Of a stretch of DNA of 64,000 nt, positions 18,584-26,950 are shown piece by piece. The position numbers and the translations under genes are program-made. Under the pieces are notes generated by a model. The model did not search any database, was not told the origin of the DNA, and saw only the letters and a program-made list of their open reading frames with translations. The stretch's first letter is position 1, and the number at the start of each line of letters is the position of its first letter. Where the stretch lies: assembly GCF_010681825.2 (NCBI RefSeq), contig NZ_CP066776.1, positions 2,852,001 to 2,916,000 of the forward strand. Direction: 5' to 3'. This stretch comes from Sulfuriroseicoccus oceanibius (GTDB lineage: Bacteria; Verrucomicrobiota; Verrucomicrobiia; Verrucomicrobiales; SLCJ01).

Positions 18584-19693
18584 TTAGTTCTGATCTGCGT
18601 CATCTCCCGCGAGCGGCTTAAACACGGTAAAGTCCAAAACCGCAGTGAGAATCACCTCTTCCGCACCAAGGAACACCACGGCATCCCGCCCCCCCTTCTC
18701 TTCGACGAGACTAGCCAACTCGGCAGCCGCACTGGCATCAAGCACCTCCTCCTCAGCAGCAGGCTCCTCGGCAGCAGCTTCTTCACCGCCACCAGCAAGA
18801 CGCGCAGCGCGACGCTCAGCGTCTGTCATTCCAGAATCTTCTTCGAATCCACCGAACTCACTGAAGCTTCCAAAATCGCTCATTCCACCCCCAGCAGGAG
18901 ATGAATCAACAACCTCCGACGACTGAATCCTTGCTTCAACCTCTTCCTTGGCAGGGGCCGTTGGATTGCTGTTACGCAAGTTGACATAACGCACTCCAAA
19001 GAGATGGTCCTCGGCCTTCACCAGATCATTCAACAAGCTCTGAACCTTGCCCTCAGGACCGCGCACAGCGATGACAATTTGGTAGGTATTCACAGGCGAC
19101 TCCACTTCGTCACCGTAATCATCGTCGTCATCAGATGCAGAAGCCGCGACTTCTCCCGCCACCTCTTGGCGCTCAAAGCGAACCAGCTCAGACATTCCAT
19201 TGGCTACCACCTTATCCAGAAGCCACGTAACAGCTTCCAGCTGATGATCCAACTCTGCGACCGCCGATGGGTTGGCCTGAATACGGTCACGATAGGTTTC
19301 GAACCCAAGGAAGAACCCATCAGGAACGGTAATCTTGCGGTTCTGCCAACGGTTGCGCAGCTCTTGATAACGCGCCTCGACTCGCTGACCAAAGGTATCG
19401 GGCGAACCAACTTCTCCTTTGAACGAATAGCGCTCAACCGCCTTCCGTAGCATCGCCTGAGCATCGGTCTCCAATTGAGCAACCGCCGCCTCCTTTGCTG
19501 CCACAACTTCCTTGACGGGAACTTCTTCGCGCGCCGCAGCGCCTTTCAGAGCTCGAAGCGACTTCTCAATCTCATCACGAGCGTCATCGGCGCGGCCTTT
19601 GCCGTCGATGGTCAGGTAGCCAAACACACCGGCACCCACAACCACGGTACCGATCAAACCTGCCAGGTACTGATTATTCTTAATCCAATTCAT
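18584..19693 (-). CDS. Amuc_1100-type pilus-like protein
   Basis: The 369-residue protein begins MNWIKNNQYLAGLIGTVVVG, a membrane anchor at about 8-28, followed by a long helical stretch with coiled-coil character (about 35-175) and a beta-alpha ferredoxin-like segment (YQIVIAVRGPEGKVQSLLNDLV). This is the layout of Amuc_1100, the abundant Akkermansia outer surface protein known for effects on host receptors, and of PilO. The homologue is about 50 residues longer than the 317 I recall for Amuc_1100. The extra length falls in an acidic patch (SDDDDDYGDE, near 190) and an Ala/Glu-rich insert (about 285-335). It is probably cotranscribed with the genes on both sides. Confidence 0.85.
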   Translation of the reverse strand: MNWIKNNQYLAGLIGTVVVGAGVFGYLTIDGKGRADDARDEIEKSLRALKGAAAREEVPVKEVVAAKEAAVAQLETDAQAMLRKAVERYSFKGEVGSPDTFGQRVEARYQELRNRWQNRKITVPDGFFLGFETYRDRIQANPSAVAELDHQLEAVTWLLDKVVANGMSELVRFERQEVAGEVAASASDDDDDYGDEVESPVNTYQIVIAVRGPEGKVQSLLNDLVKAEDHLFGVRYVNLRNSNPTAPAKEEVEARIQSSEVVDSSPAGGGMSDFGSFSEFGGFEEDSGMTDAERRAARLAGGGEEAAAEEPAAEEEVLDASAAAELASLVEEKGGRDAVVFLGAEEVILTAVLDFTVFKPLAGDDADQN

Positions 19694-19758
19694 TTCGTAT
19701 AAATTCTTCGCGGATCACATCCGCATGAGTCTTTGATTCAGGATTTCCTAACTTGGCA

Positions 19759-21525
19759 TTAGCGAAGCAAGATCGGCTCGGCAAGAGGCAAGGTCATCTC
19801 AAACGCCCAGGCGTAATCGTCATCGTTGCGGCTACTCACCTTCAAGCGCTTTGCCTTCTCTTGTGGCGGAACTTCAGCCAACACGAGCGGCCCCGTCTTC
19901 GATTCGCGCAAACGGTCGTAAATCTGATTAATCTGGTTCTGCCCCGCCGGAGCATTGCGCCAGAATCCCTTGATGCGGATCTCAGTCACCACATCAGGTC
20001 GCGGCTTCCCACCATCTTCCTCATCGAACTCGAGCTCTTCACCCACAGCGGTGCGCTCTTTCAGCGCTCCGAAGTCACGCACTCCAGTGCCTCCGGCCAG
20101 AGGCTCAAGATCGGTCACCCAAATAATATCGCTCGCAAACTGACGGTTAAGTTCATCAATGATACCTACCCAACGATCACGCATCTCGAAAATGCGCATC
20201 ACCGGACCTCGGTTCACATCGATCTCGGAAATCTGGTCATCAAGCACCGACAGATCTCGCTTGTTACCATCCACAACCTTACCCACTGCAGAGAACTCAC
20301 CCGCTTTGTCTTCGAGCTTGGAGGCTGCCATCTGCTGGTAAACAGCCCCAGCTCCCAGTGCCGCAAGCACACACACTGCCGCTGTCGTAAGAAACGGCTT
20401 CCGTGCGGCAATCTCACGCCGTGCAGCCACAGTCGCCGGCACCAAGTCTACATCCACAGGCACACCGCCTGCCTGACCAAGAGCAAGACCCACAAGCTCG
20501 CCCATCCGATGACCCACAGCTGAAACAGCCGCCGCATCGACCTGAGGACCCACAGCCACGTTGCGCATGGCATTAAAGTATTCAACCTGCGCGCCCAACT
20601 TATCGTGAAGGAATTCGATAGTGTAAGGAAGGGATGCTCCCCCTCCCGCCAGAAGCACGCGCTTTGGCACGGTACCGCCCTGCTGGGTACGGTAGAAGTT
20701 GTTGGTACGAACAATCTCAGAATGAAGGCGCGTCATCGTTGTGCGCACGATCTTGGAGATCGCGTCGATCCGAGGATCCGGATTCTCCTCATAGGCACCG
20801 CCAAGCGCCACATATCCATCCTGGATCTTTTGCTGTTCAGCAACCTGGAAGGTCACACCAAGATCCTTTGCAATCGCACTGGTCACCGAAGCGCCGCCCA
20901 CTGCGATCGTACGGGCAAACAAACTACCACCCTCGATATACAGAAGATTGGTACTGCGGGAACCGATATCGACCAACAAAACCGGCTCATCGACGTCCGG
21001 ATAGTTATAACGATACGCATTGTAAAGCGCCATCGCATCAACTCCGACGCCATTGACAACAAGCTTGGCATCTTCCACCACCCCGTTGAGGGAGTTCAAC
21101 TGATCAAGCTTGATTGCAAACAAACCGACTTCCAGGTCACCGTCAGCAGTCTCACCAAACACCTGGTAATCCCAGGCAACCTCGTCAATCGGGAACGGAA
21201 CGTGCTGCTGCGCCTCAAAGCGCACCATCTCGTCAATCTTGTCCTCGCTGACCGCCGGAATCTTCACAAAGCGAGTGAAGACCGACTGCCCCGAGATCGA
21301 ATAGCGGCAGCCTTCTCCCTTGGAGACACCCAACTGTTGGGTCACGCCATCCAAAGCGAGCGCGGTTTGGGAGATCTTGGCGGAGTCCAAAGTGGTATCC
21401 CCGTCCATCGCCTCAAATGCATGCCCTTGAAGAATCACCCCACCGGAAGGATCCGCCTGAAAGCGAGCCCCTGCCACGGTTTGAGATCCGATATCAATCG
21501 TCGTTATCAATGTTGATTTTGCCAT
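19759..21525 (-). CDS. Amuc_1101-type protein: PilM-PilN fusion
   Basis: Start at the ATG at 21525 gives MAKSTLITTIDIGSQTV and 588 residues; the longer frame to 21591 adds an unlikely leader. Residues 1-360 are an actin/FtsA-like ATPase domain of PilM type (IDIGSQTVAG, DKIDEMVRFEAQQHVPFPIDEVAWDYQ, VLLVDIGSRSTNL, RVLLAGGGASLPY). A single membrane segment at about 375-395 (LTTAAVCVLAALGAGAVY) is followed by a short coiled region and a PilN-like periplasmic domain (DELNRQFASDIIWVTDLEPL). In ordinary type IV pilus operons PilM and PilN are separate, with PilM binding the cytoplasmic tail of PilN. Here the two are one chain. It lies 65 bases upstream of the Amuc_1100 homologue. Confidence 0.88.
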   Translation of the reverse strand: MAKSTLITTIDIGSQTVAGARFQADPSGGVILQGHAFEAMDGDTTLDSAKISQTALALDGVTQQLGVSKGEGCRYSISGQSVFTRFVKIPAVSEDKIDEMVRFEAQQHVPFPIDEVAWDYQVFGETADGDLEVGLFAIKLDQLNSLNGVVEDAKLVVNGVGVDAMALYNAYRYNYPDVDEPVLLVDIGSRSTNLLYIEGGSLFARTIAVGGASVTSAIAKDLGVTFQVAEQQKIQDGYVALGGAYEENPDPRIDAISKIVRTTMTRLHSEIVRTNNFYRTQQGGTVPKRVLLAGGGASLPYTIEFLHDKLGAQVEYFNAMRNVAVGPQVDAAAVSAVGHRMGELVGLALGQAGGVPVDVDLVPATVAARREIAARKPFLTTAAVCVLAALGAGAVYQQMAASKLEDKAGEFSAVGKVVDGNKRDLSVLDDQISEIDVNRGPVMRIFEMRDRWVGIIDELNRQFASDIIWVTDLEPLAGGTGVRDFGALKERTAVGEELEFDEEDGGKPRPDVVTEIRIKGFWRNAPAGQNQINQIYDRLRESKTGPLVLAEVPPQEKAKRLKVSSRNDDDYAWAFEMTLPLAEPILLR

Positions 21526-21659
21526 ATTGATGAGTTTCCGAAATAAGTTCGCGTCCAGTGCTGAAGTACCAAACCGCCTCAGCCCAGCCACGTGAAGATA
21601 AATGTGTCAAAAAATTACCATCGCACCATCAGCGCGCGGCGCACTGGGTACCTCTGTCT

Positions 21660-21694
21660 AGAAAGACAAACAGCCGCGCTCTAACGAGCACGGC
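21660..21694 (-). terminator. Likely terminator or attenuator between Amuc_1102 and Amuc_1101 homologues
   Basis: On the minus strand a 9-bp stem with one mismatch (21694-21686 with 21681-21673, loop of four) is followed by a T-rich run, TGTTTGTCTTTC. It sits 12 bases after the stop of the Amuc_1102 homologue. The U tract is broken, so it may be a partial terminator that lowers expression of the downstream genes. Confidence 0.55.
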
Positions 21695-21705
21695 CGAACT
21701 CCCGA

Positions 21706-22341
21706 CTATCGCTCCTGCCGGGTCTGCGGGTAACGATCGTACCACAACAAAGCAAACGGGGTATTCCCCTTCGCTCGAATCAAACCGCTCTCACGCGGAT
21801 CAGACCACTTTTTCCACCATTCACCGCCCTTGGTCGACGCAAACAAGTCCTTAGGCTTGCTCATCGAGATATTTGGAGCCGTAACCGTCACACCAACCGA
21901 CTGCACATCACCCTTACTAGGCTTATCCTTCCCCACGAAACGGGCAAGTGTGTCCGGATCGACGTACGCCACGAGGTACGCCTTTTTGGAACCCGCACGA
22001 ATATTTGTGAAGGTGATCGAATCCGAAAGCATCACATACCTCGCCGCACGATCCGCCTCATTCGGAAGCGCCACGTAGAAGGTCGCAGTCAACTCCGGGA
22101 TCACTTTGGTCTCCGCACGGGAATCCACATCCAACTCCACCTCAATCTCCAACCACTCAAGTTGATCCCAGCGCTTGTCACGAGGACCAGCCGCTGCATA
22201 ACGAGGGGTCTGTTGCATCTCCACCTCAACCTTTTTAACTTCAACCTTATGTTGAACCTGAGCGGAGACGTATGTTGGCAACGCGGCCATTCCGACCACT
22301 GCCAACGCGAGGCTACGTGAGAATTTCTGGAGGGTTTTCAT
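21706..22341 (-). CDS. Amuc_1102-type pilus-like protein
   Basis: The 211-residue protein has a signal peptide (residues 1-28, ending VSAQ), then a beta-rich body. It contains KVEVKKVEVEMQQTP, a conserved WDQLEWLEIEVELDVD block, and ends with FALLWYDRYPQTRQER. Position at the head of the locus and overall features match Amuc_1102. Function is unknown; it is expected in the periplasm or at the surface. It is transcribed away from aroD across a 219-base divergent gap that should hold its promoter. A possible terminator directly after it suggests that it may be made in greater amount than the rest of the locus. Confidence 0.8.
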   Translation of the reverse strand: MKTLQKFSRSLALAVVGMAALPTYVSAQVQHKVEVKKVEVEMQQTPRYAAAGPRDKRWDQLEWLEIEVELDVDSRAETKVIPELTATFYVALPNEADRAARYVMLSDSITFTNIRAGSKKAYLVAYVDPDTLARFVGKDKPSKGDVQSVGVTVTAPNISMSKPKDLFASTKGGEWWKKWSDPRESGLIRAKGNTPFALLWYDRYPQTRQER

Positions 22342-22560
22342 AAATATTGGATGGGTTTAATGGGATTCTCGGGGGAACGGAAGAAAAATCTTTGAAATGC
22401 CTGTGATTTCCTCAACCAACTACCAAAATGCCAATTCTGGATCACCAAAATCGCACAGAGAATCACCGCTGATCTAAAGCACACGCTCTCGACACATGCC
22501 AATCCCAATGCATGGTTGAAAGCGCCATCTCCCCGCTCCCGCACCTCACTCTCTTAGTCC

Positions 22561-23280
22561 ATGAGCCACGACACCTCATCCAATCTCCCTCACCCTCCGC
22601 GCGTTGTCACCACCATCAACAACGCGGACGACCTCGCATTCGCGCGCACCGCGGACCTACCATCACTTTGCGATGTGCTTGAGATTCGGCTCGACGGACT
22701 CCAAGAGACACCTCTCGAGCTCTCGGAACTTCAATCCCTCCACGCCACCACCCCACTCATCCTCACCGCCCGACGCGAGGACGAAGGCGCATTCTCCCCA
22801 ATGAGCGACGCAGCCAGGATCGACGCAATCCACCAAACCCTCCTCCAAGATGCCATGGTGGACCTCGAATTCCGAACCCTCAACTCTACTGCAAAAAGCC
22901 CAGCACTCACCCGGCTACTCGAAGCCATGAAGAACAACGGCAACACCATCGTGATGTCCTATCACGACTTCAACGGTGTACCAGACGAAGCACAGATCCG
23001 CGACCACCTCGCCTGCGCCAGGGAACACCGCGCGATCACCAAGATCGCAGCGACCGTCAACTCAACCACCCAACTCCAACTCTGGACCGAAAGACTCGCC
23101 CAACTGGAATGCTCCAACCAACGCTTCTCTTTCATGGGGATGGGGAAGTTTGGCATGGCCACCCGACTCATCGCTGCATCCGCAGGGTCGGAGCTCAATT
23201 ACGGATTCATCCAATCTGCATCAGTCCCTGGTCAATGGCCGGCCAAGCTCCTCAAGGCTACCATTGCAAAGCTTTCATGA
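22561..23280 (+). CDS. aroD: Type I 3-dehydroquinate dehydratase
   Basis: The 239-residue protein belongs to the class I Schiff-base enzymes of the shikimate pathway. Motifs are VLEIRLDGL, LILTARREDEG, His135 in VMSYHDF, the imine-forming Lys161 in ITKIAATVN, and FMGMGKFGMATRLIAAS near the end. It removes water from 3-dehydroquinate in the cytoplasm, on the route to chorismate. It stands 51 bases before the MCE operon on the same strand. A shared transcript is possible but there is no functional link. Confidence 0.93.
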   Translation: MSHDTSSNLPHPPRVVTTINNADDLAFARTADLPSLCDVLEIRLDGLQETPLELSELQSLHATTPLILTARREDEGAFSPMSDAARIDAIHQTLLQDAMVDLEFRTLNSTAKSPALTRLLEAMKNNGNTIVMSYHDFNGVPDEAQIRDHLACAREHRAITKIAATVNSTTQLQLWTERLAQLECSNQRFSFMGMGKFGMATRLIAASAGSELNYGFIQSASVPGQWPAKLLKATIAKLS

Positions 23281-23331
23281 ACTGGTTAACGTCACCGGAA
23301 ATCTTAGCCCACCTTAGCGACACACCCACCG

Positions 23332-24486
23332 GTGACCGACTCTACACCATCCGCAGATCTCATCGCTCCGTCAGCACCTTCCGCTGACGGCGTAGGGCAT
23401 GTACTCAAATTCCGCGGTGATTGGACTCTTGAGACACCGCGCCCGAAAGTCGCCCAATTGATCGCTGAGATTGAGCGCCTCGCCGCGGGATCCAGCCTCA
23501 CTCTCGACACCCTGGAAGTCACCCGCTACGACTCCTCCCTCACCGCGCTGATTCTCCGCCTGATCCGCACCAGCGAAAGCCGCCAACTCAAGATCGACCA
23601 CACGTCGCGCACCGACCCCAGCATCCATAACATGATGGAACTGGCCCTCGGCGTCCCCATTAACAAAGACGCCGAGCGCACACACGAATGCGAGCACGAC
23701 TTCTTCTGTACCGTCGGCAAGGCAACCCTCGACCTCTACAGCTACATCATCGACACGATGAGCTTCATCGGCGAGACGGTCCTCTCATTGGGCCGCTTCG
23801 TAACAGGCCGCGCCCGCTTCAGATCCCGTGACTTCTGGATCACGCTCCAATCATGCGGCGCCGAAGCCCTTCCCATCGTCACACTCATCAGCTTCCTGGT
23901 TGGGACCATTCTCGCATTTGTTGGCAAAGCCCAGCTCGACACCTTCGGCGCATCTATCTACGTCGCTGACTTGGTAGCAATTGCCATGGTCCGGGAAATG
24001 GGATGCCTCATGACCGGCATCATCATGAGCGGCAGAACCGGTGCGGCATTCGCCGCTCAGATCGGCTCCATGAAAGTCACGCAGGAGATCGACGCCCTGC
24101 GCACTTTTGGCTTCCGCCCATTCGACTACCTCGTGCTGCCCCGCATGATCGCAATGATCTTGATGATGCCCCTGCTCACGATCTACTCAAATATCGTCGG
24201 CATCACCGGCGGCATGCTCGTATCCTGGGCATCAGGCATCCCCCCGCTGCTCTATTTCAACTCGACAGTCGAACTCCTCGACATCACCACAGCATCCCTC
24301 GGCGTCATCAAAAGCTTCTTCTTTGGTATCGTCATCGCCGGCGCAGGCTGCCTCCGCGGCATGCAGTCGGGCAACAGCTCATCCGCAGTTGGAACAGCAG
24401 CCACCCGTGCCGTCGTCACAGCGATCACCGCCATCATCGTGATCGACTCGTTCTTCGCTGTCGTTTTCACCATTCTCGACATCTGA
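23332..24486 (+). CDS. mlaE: MlaE-type lipid ABC permease with N-terminal STAS-like domain
   Basis: Start is GTG at 23332. The 384-residue protein has a soluble N-terminal part of about 110 residues with STAS-like pattern (VLKFRGDWTLETP, LEVTRYDSSLTALILRLI), then a connecting helix and the MlaE/YrbE permease (about 165-384) with about five membrane segments. Typical blocks are VTLISFLVGTILAF, REMGCLMTGIIMSGRTGAAFAAQIGSM-type sequence and IDALRTFGFRPFDYLVLPR. In the Mla system MlaE is the permease and MlaB is a separate STAS protein; here the STAS-like part is fused to the permease. The ATPase gene follows after 10 bases. The complex is expected in the inner membrane, moving phospholipids between membranes. 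Confidence 0.9.
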   Translation: MTDSTPSADLIAPSAPSADGVGHVLKFRGDWTLETPRPKVAQLIAEIERLAAGSSLTLDTLEVTRYDSSLTALILRLIRTSESRQLKIDHTSRTDPSIHNMMELALGVPINKDAERTHECEHDFFCTVGKATLDLYSYIIDTMSFIGETVLSLGRFVTGRARFRSRDFWITLQSCGAEALPIVTLISFLVGTILAFVGKAQLDTFGASIYVADLVAIAMVREMGCLMTGIIMSGRTGAAFAAQIGSMKVTQEIDALRTFGFRPFDYLVLPRMIAMILMMPLLTIYSNIVGITGGMLVSWASGIPPLLYFNSTVELLDITTASLGVIKSFFFGIVIAGAGCLRGMQSGNSSSAVGTAATRAVVTAITAIIVIDSFFAVVFTILDI

Positions 24487-24496
24487 TCCCCCACTC

Positions 24497-25285
24497 ATGT
24501 CCGCCACCACCCCACATATTGATGTTCGCGACCTCACCATGGCCTACGGGACCAACGTGGTGATGCGCGAACTCAATTTCCAAGTCTCACGCGGCGAAAT
24601 CTTCGTCATCATGGGAGGTTCGGGCTGCGGTAAAAGCACCCTGCTGCGCCACATGATTGGACTACTCCAGCCAGCCAGCGGCGAGATCTTTTACAACGGC
24701 AAGACGTTCACCAAAGCTACTGCAGCTGAGCACCAACGCATGCTCAGGACCTTCGGCGTACTCTATCAGTCCGGCGCACTCTGGAGCTCGCTCACCCTCG
24801 CGGAAAACATCGCCACCCCACTGGAAGAGTTCACCGACCTCAAACGCAACGAAATCGCCGACATTGTTAGCTACAAGCTCTCACTCGTCGGGCTGGGCGG
24901 TTTCGAGGAATACTACCCATCGGAAATCAGCGGAGGCATGAAAAAGCGCGCCGCTCTCGCCCGAGCCATGGCGCTCGACCCGGAGATCCTCTTCTTTGAC
25001 GAACCCTCCGCGGGCCTCGACCCCATCACCTCGCGCCGCCTCGACGAACTCATCCTCGAGATCAGTCGCAGCATGAACACCACCGTCGTACTCGTAACAC
25101 ACGAACTTCCCAGCCTCCTCGGCATCGGCGACAACTCGATCTTCCTCGACGTTACCACGAAGCGCCAAGGCCCGATCGGCAACCCGTCGTTCCTCAAAGA
25201 TCACAGCACCAACCCGAACGTGCGCAAGTTTCTCAACCGCGGCGAATCTCCATCGCCAACAACCCAAGCTACCCCAGGACCATGA
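24497..25285 (+). CDS. mlaF: MlaF-type ABC ATPase
   Basis: The 262-residue protein is a complete ATP-binding subunit. Walker A is GGSGCGKST (40-48), the Q-loop is in TFGVLYQSGALWSSL, the signature is EISGGMKKRAALARA, Walker B is ILFFDEPSAGLDP, and the switch histidine is in VTHELPSLLG. The YQSGALWSSLTLAENI stretch is typical of MlaF/Ttg2A ATPases. Its stop overlaps the start of the MCE gene by four bases (ATGA), a sign of coupled translation. Confidence 0.94.
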   Translation: MSATTPHIDVRDLTMAYGTNVVMRELNFQVSRGEIFVIMGGSGCGKSTLLRHMIGLLQPASGEIFYNGKTFTKATAAEHQRMLRTFGVLYQSGALWSSLTLAENIATPLEEFTDLKRNEIADIVSYKLSLVGLGGFEEYYPSEISGGMKKRAALARAMALDPEILFFDEPSAGLDPITSRRLDELILEISRSMNTTVVLVTHELPSLLGIGDNSIFLDVTTKRQGPIGNPSFLKDHSTNPNVRKFLNRGESPSPTTQATPGP

Positions 25286-26280
25286 GCTCCAAGGCCAACC
25301 CAACCGCCATCGGCATTTTCGTCACCGGCGCCATCGCGCTCGGCGCGTTCGCTATTCTCTTGATCGGCAGCGGCCAATGGCTACGCAGCAAGCAGGAGTT
25401 CATCCTCTACTTCCGCGCCGACGCCAACGGTCTGGATGTCGGATCAGACGTCCGCATTGGCGGAGTGGCCATCGGCACGGTCGAATCCATCAGCATCGAG
25501 CTCAACCCTGAGACCGGCACGAAAATCGTCCCCGTCGTCGTCTCCATCGATGAGCAAAACTTCACCAGACTCTCGCCGGCAACCGCCGACATCGACCTGG
25601 GCAACCCGCAGCACCAACGCGAAATCATCGAAAGCGGCTTACGCGGGCGCCTCCGCCAGAACAGCATCCTCACCGGGAAGCTCTTCGTGGAGTTGGACTT
25701 CCTCCCAGACCAAGAGGGTTTTGTGTTCGATTCCCGCCATTCCAGAGAGCACCCTCAGATCCCGACCATCCCCGCCACCATGGATGCCATGATGGAATCG
25801 ATTTCGGAAAGTCTGGACGCCATCAGCAGCCTCAATTTCACCGAACTCTTCGACGAGATCACCAAGCTCGTAAAAGTCACCGAACAACGAGTAGCCCAAC
25901 TCGACACTGAGGAAATTAAAGAAGGCATCGTCGGCACCACAGACGACATCCGACGGGTGCTCAACGACCCCGAACTTGCTCAAGGTTTGGACGACTTCAA
26001 ACTTGCCGCAGCGCAGATCAAGGAGTTGACGACAACCCTCAACTCCAAAGCCGGACCGATCGCCGACAACCTGGACCAGGCGCTCGCCAAGGCCGATGCC
26101 AGCATGTCCAAGATCGAAGCCGCCGCCGACGGACTCGCCGGGCTCACCGCCGAGGACGCCCCCACCATCATGCGCCTGAACGACGCAATTGCCGAGATCC
26201 AGCGCACATCGAAAGCTTTCCGGGAATTAGCCGACTTCCTCAAGCGCAATCCGGACGCGGTACTCAAAGGTCGCGACTAA
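25282..26280 (+). CDS. mlaD: MlaD-type MCE substrate-binding protein
   Basis: The 332-residue protein has one membrane anchor (about 10-32, TGAIALGAFAILLIGSG) and an MCE domain at about 38-130 (FILYFRADANGLDVGSDVRIGG-type start, GVAIGTVESI, GLRGRLRQNSILTGKLFVELDF). A long helical tail follows, rich in Ala, Asp and Glu (about 170-332). MCE proteins form hexameric rings that bind lipids in the periplasm. The tail is longer than in E. coli MlaD and closer to the tube-forming MCE proteins that span the periplasm. Codon overlap with the ATPase gene supports one operon. Confidence 0.92.
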   Translation: MSSKANPTAIGIFVTGAIALGAFAILLIGSGQWLRSKQEFILYFRADANGLDVGSDVRIGGVAIGTVESISIELNPETGTKIVPVVVSIDEQNFTRLSPATADIDLGNPQHQREIIESGLRGRLRQNSILTGKLFVELDFLPDQEGFVFDSRHSREHPQIPTIPATMDAMMESISESLDAISSLNFTELFDEITKLVKVTEQRVAQLDTEEIKEGIVGTTDDIRRVLNDPELAQGLDDFKLAAAQIKELTTTLNSKAGPIADNLDQALAKADASMSKIEAAADGLAGLTAEDAPTIMRLNDAIAEIQRTSKAFRELADFLKRNPDAVLKGRD

Positions 26281-26300
26281 CCTAATCCCCACCTTTTCCC

Positions 26301-26915
26301 ATGAAAACGCTCACCACCCTCCTCGCACTTGGCTCCTGCCTGCTACTTGGATCCTGCGCACTGCTCACGAAGACCTCGGACAAACGCGCGATCTATACGC
26401 TGCGCCCAATCGAGCACACGCCATTGGCAACCATGCCAACCTTCAGCGCACACGTTACCTCGGTATCCATTCCCGGCTATCTCGACCGCTCTGAACTCGT
26501 AACCCGCTCCAGCCCCAACCAGCTGGATATCCGCCACCGCGCCGTCTGGGGAGACGACCTTCAATCCGACATCGCCCGAACTCTGGCAACCAACCTCCGC
26601 TCACTCCTCGGCACCAGCTACATCGTAGCCCGCGATAGCAACCTCGCACGACGCGACGACGCCACACGCATCGACCTGGAGATTAACCGCTTCGAACCTC
26701 TCCCCGGCGGCCGCCAAATCGAGTTCAGCGGACTCTACTCGCTGCGCCAAAGCTACTCACCGCAACCCGCAAGAATCCTCCCGTTCTCCATTATCCTCGA
26801 CCAAGCCCAAGCCAGCGCGACAAACAGCGCTACCCTGATGTCGGTCGAGACAATGAACGCCGCCCTCGATGAACTCAGCCTCCAAATCGCACAGGCTCTG
26901 ATCGACCGCAGCTAA
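26301..26915 (+). CDS. PqiC/ABC-type transport auxiliary lipoprotein
   Basis: The 204-residue protein begins with a lipoprotein signal peptide; the lipobox is LLLGSC with Cys19 the likely modified residue (Cys13 in LALGSC is an alternative). The mature part resembles PqiC-type (DUF330) auxiliary lipoproteins: YTLRPIEH at the start, VSIPGYLDRSELVTRSSPNQL, WGDDLQSDIARTLATNL and ILDQAQ near the end. In Pqi systems PqiC is an outer-membrane lipoprotein that receives the MCE tube. It lies 20 bases after the MCE gene and completes the transport operon. Confidence 0.85.
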   Translation: MKTLTTLLALGSCLLLGSCALLTKTSDKRAIYTLRPIEHTPLATMPTFSAHVTSVSIPGYLDRSELVTRSSPNQLDIRHRAVWGDDLQSDIARTLATNLRSLLGTSYIVARDSNLARRDDATRIDLEINRFEPLPGGRQIEFSGLYSLRQSYSPQPARILPFSIILDQAQASATNSATLMSVETMNAALDELSLQIAQALIDRS

Positions 26916-26950
26916 CCAACAGGCACGTAGCTCCCTGCCATCGGTGAAAC

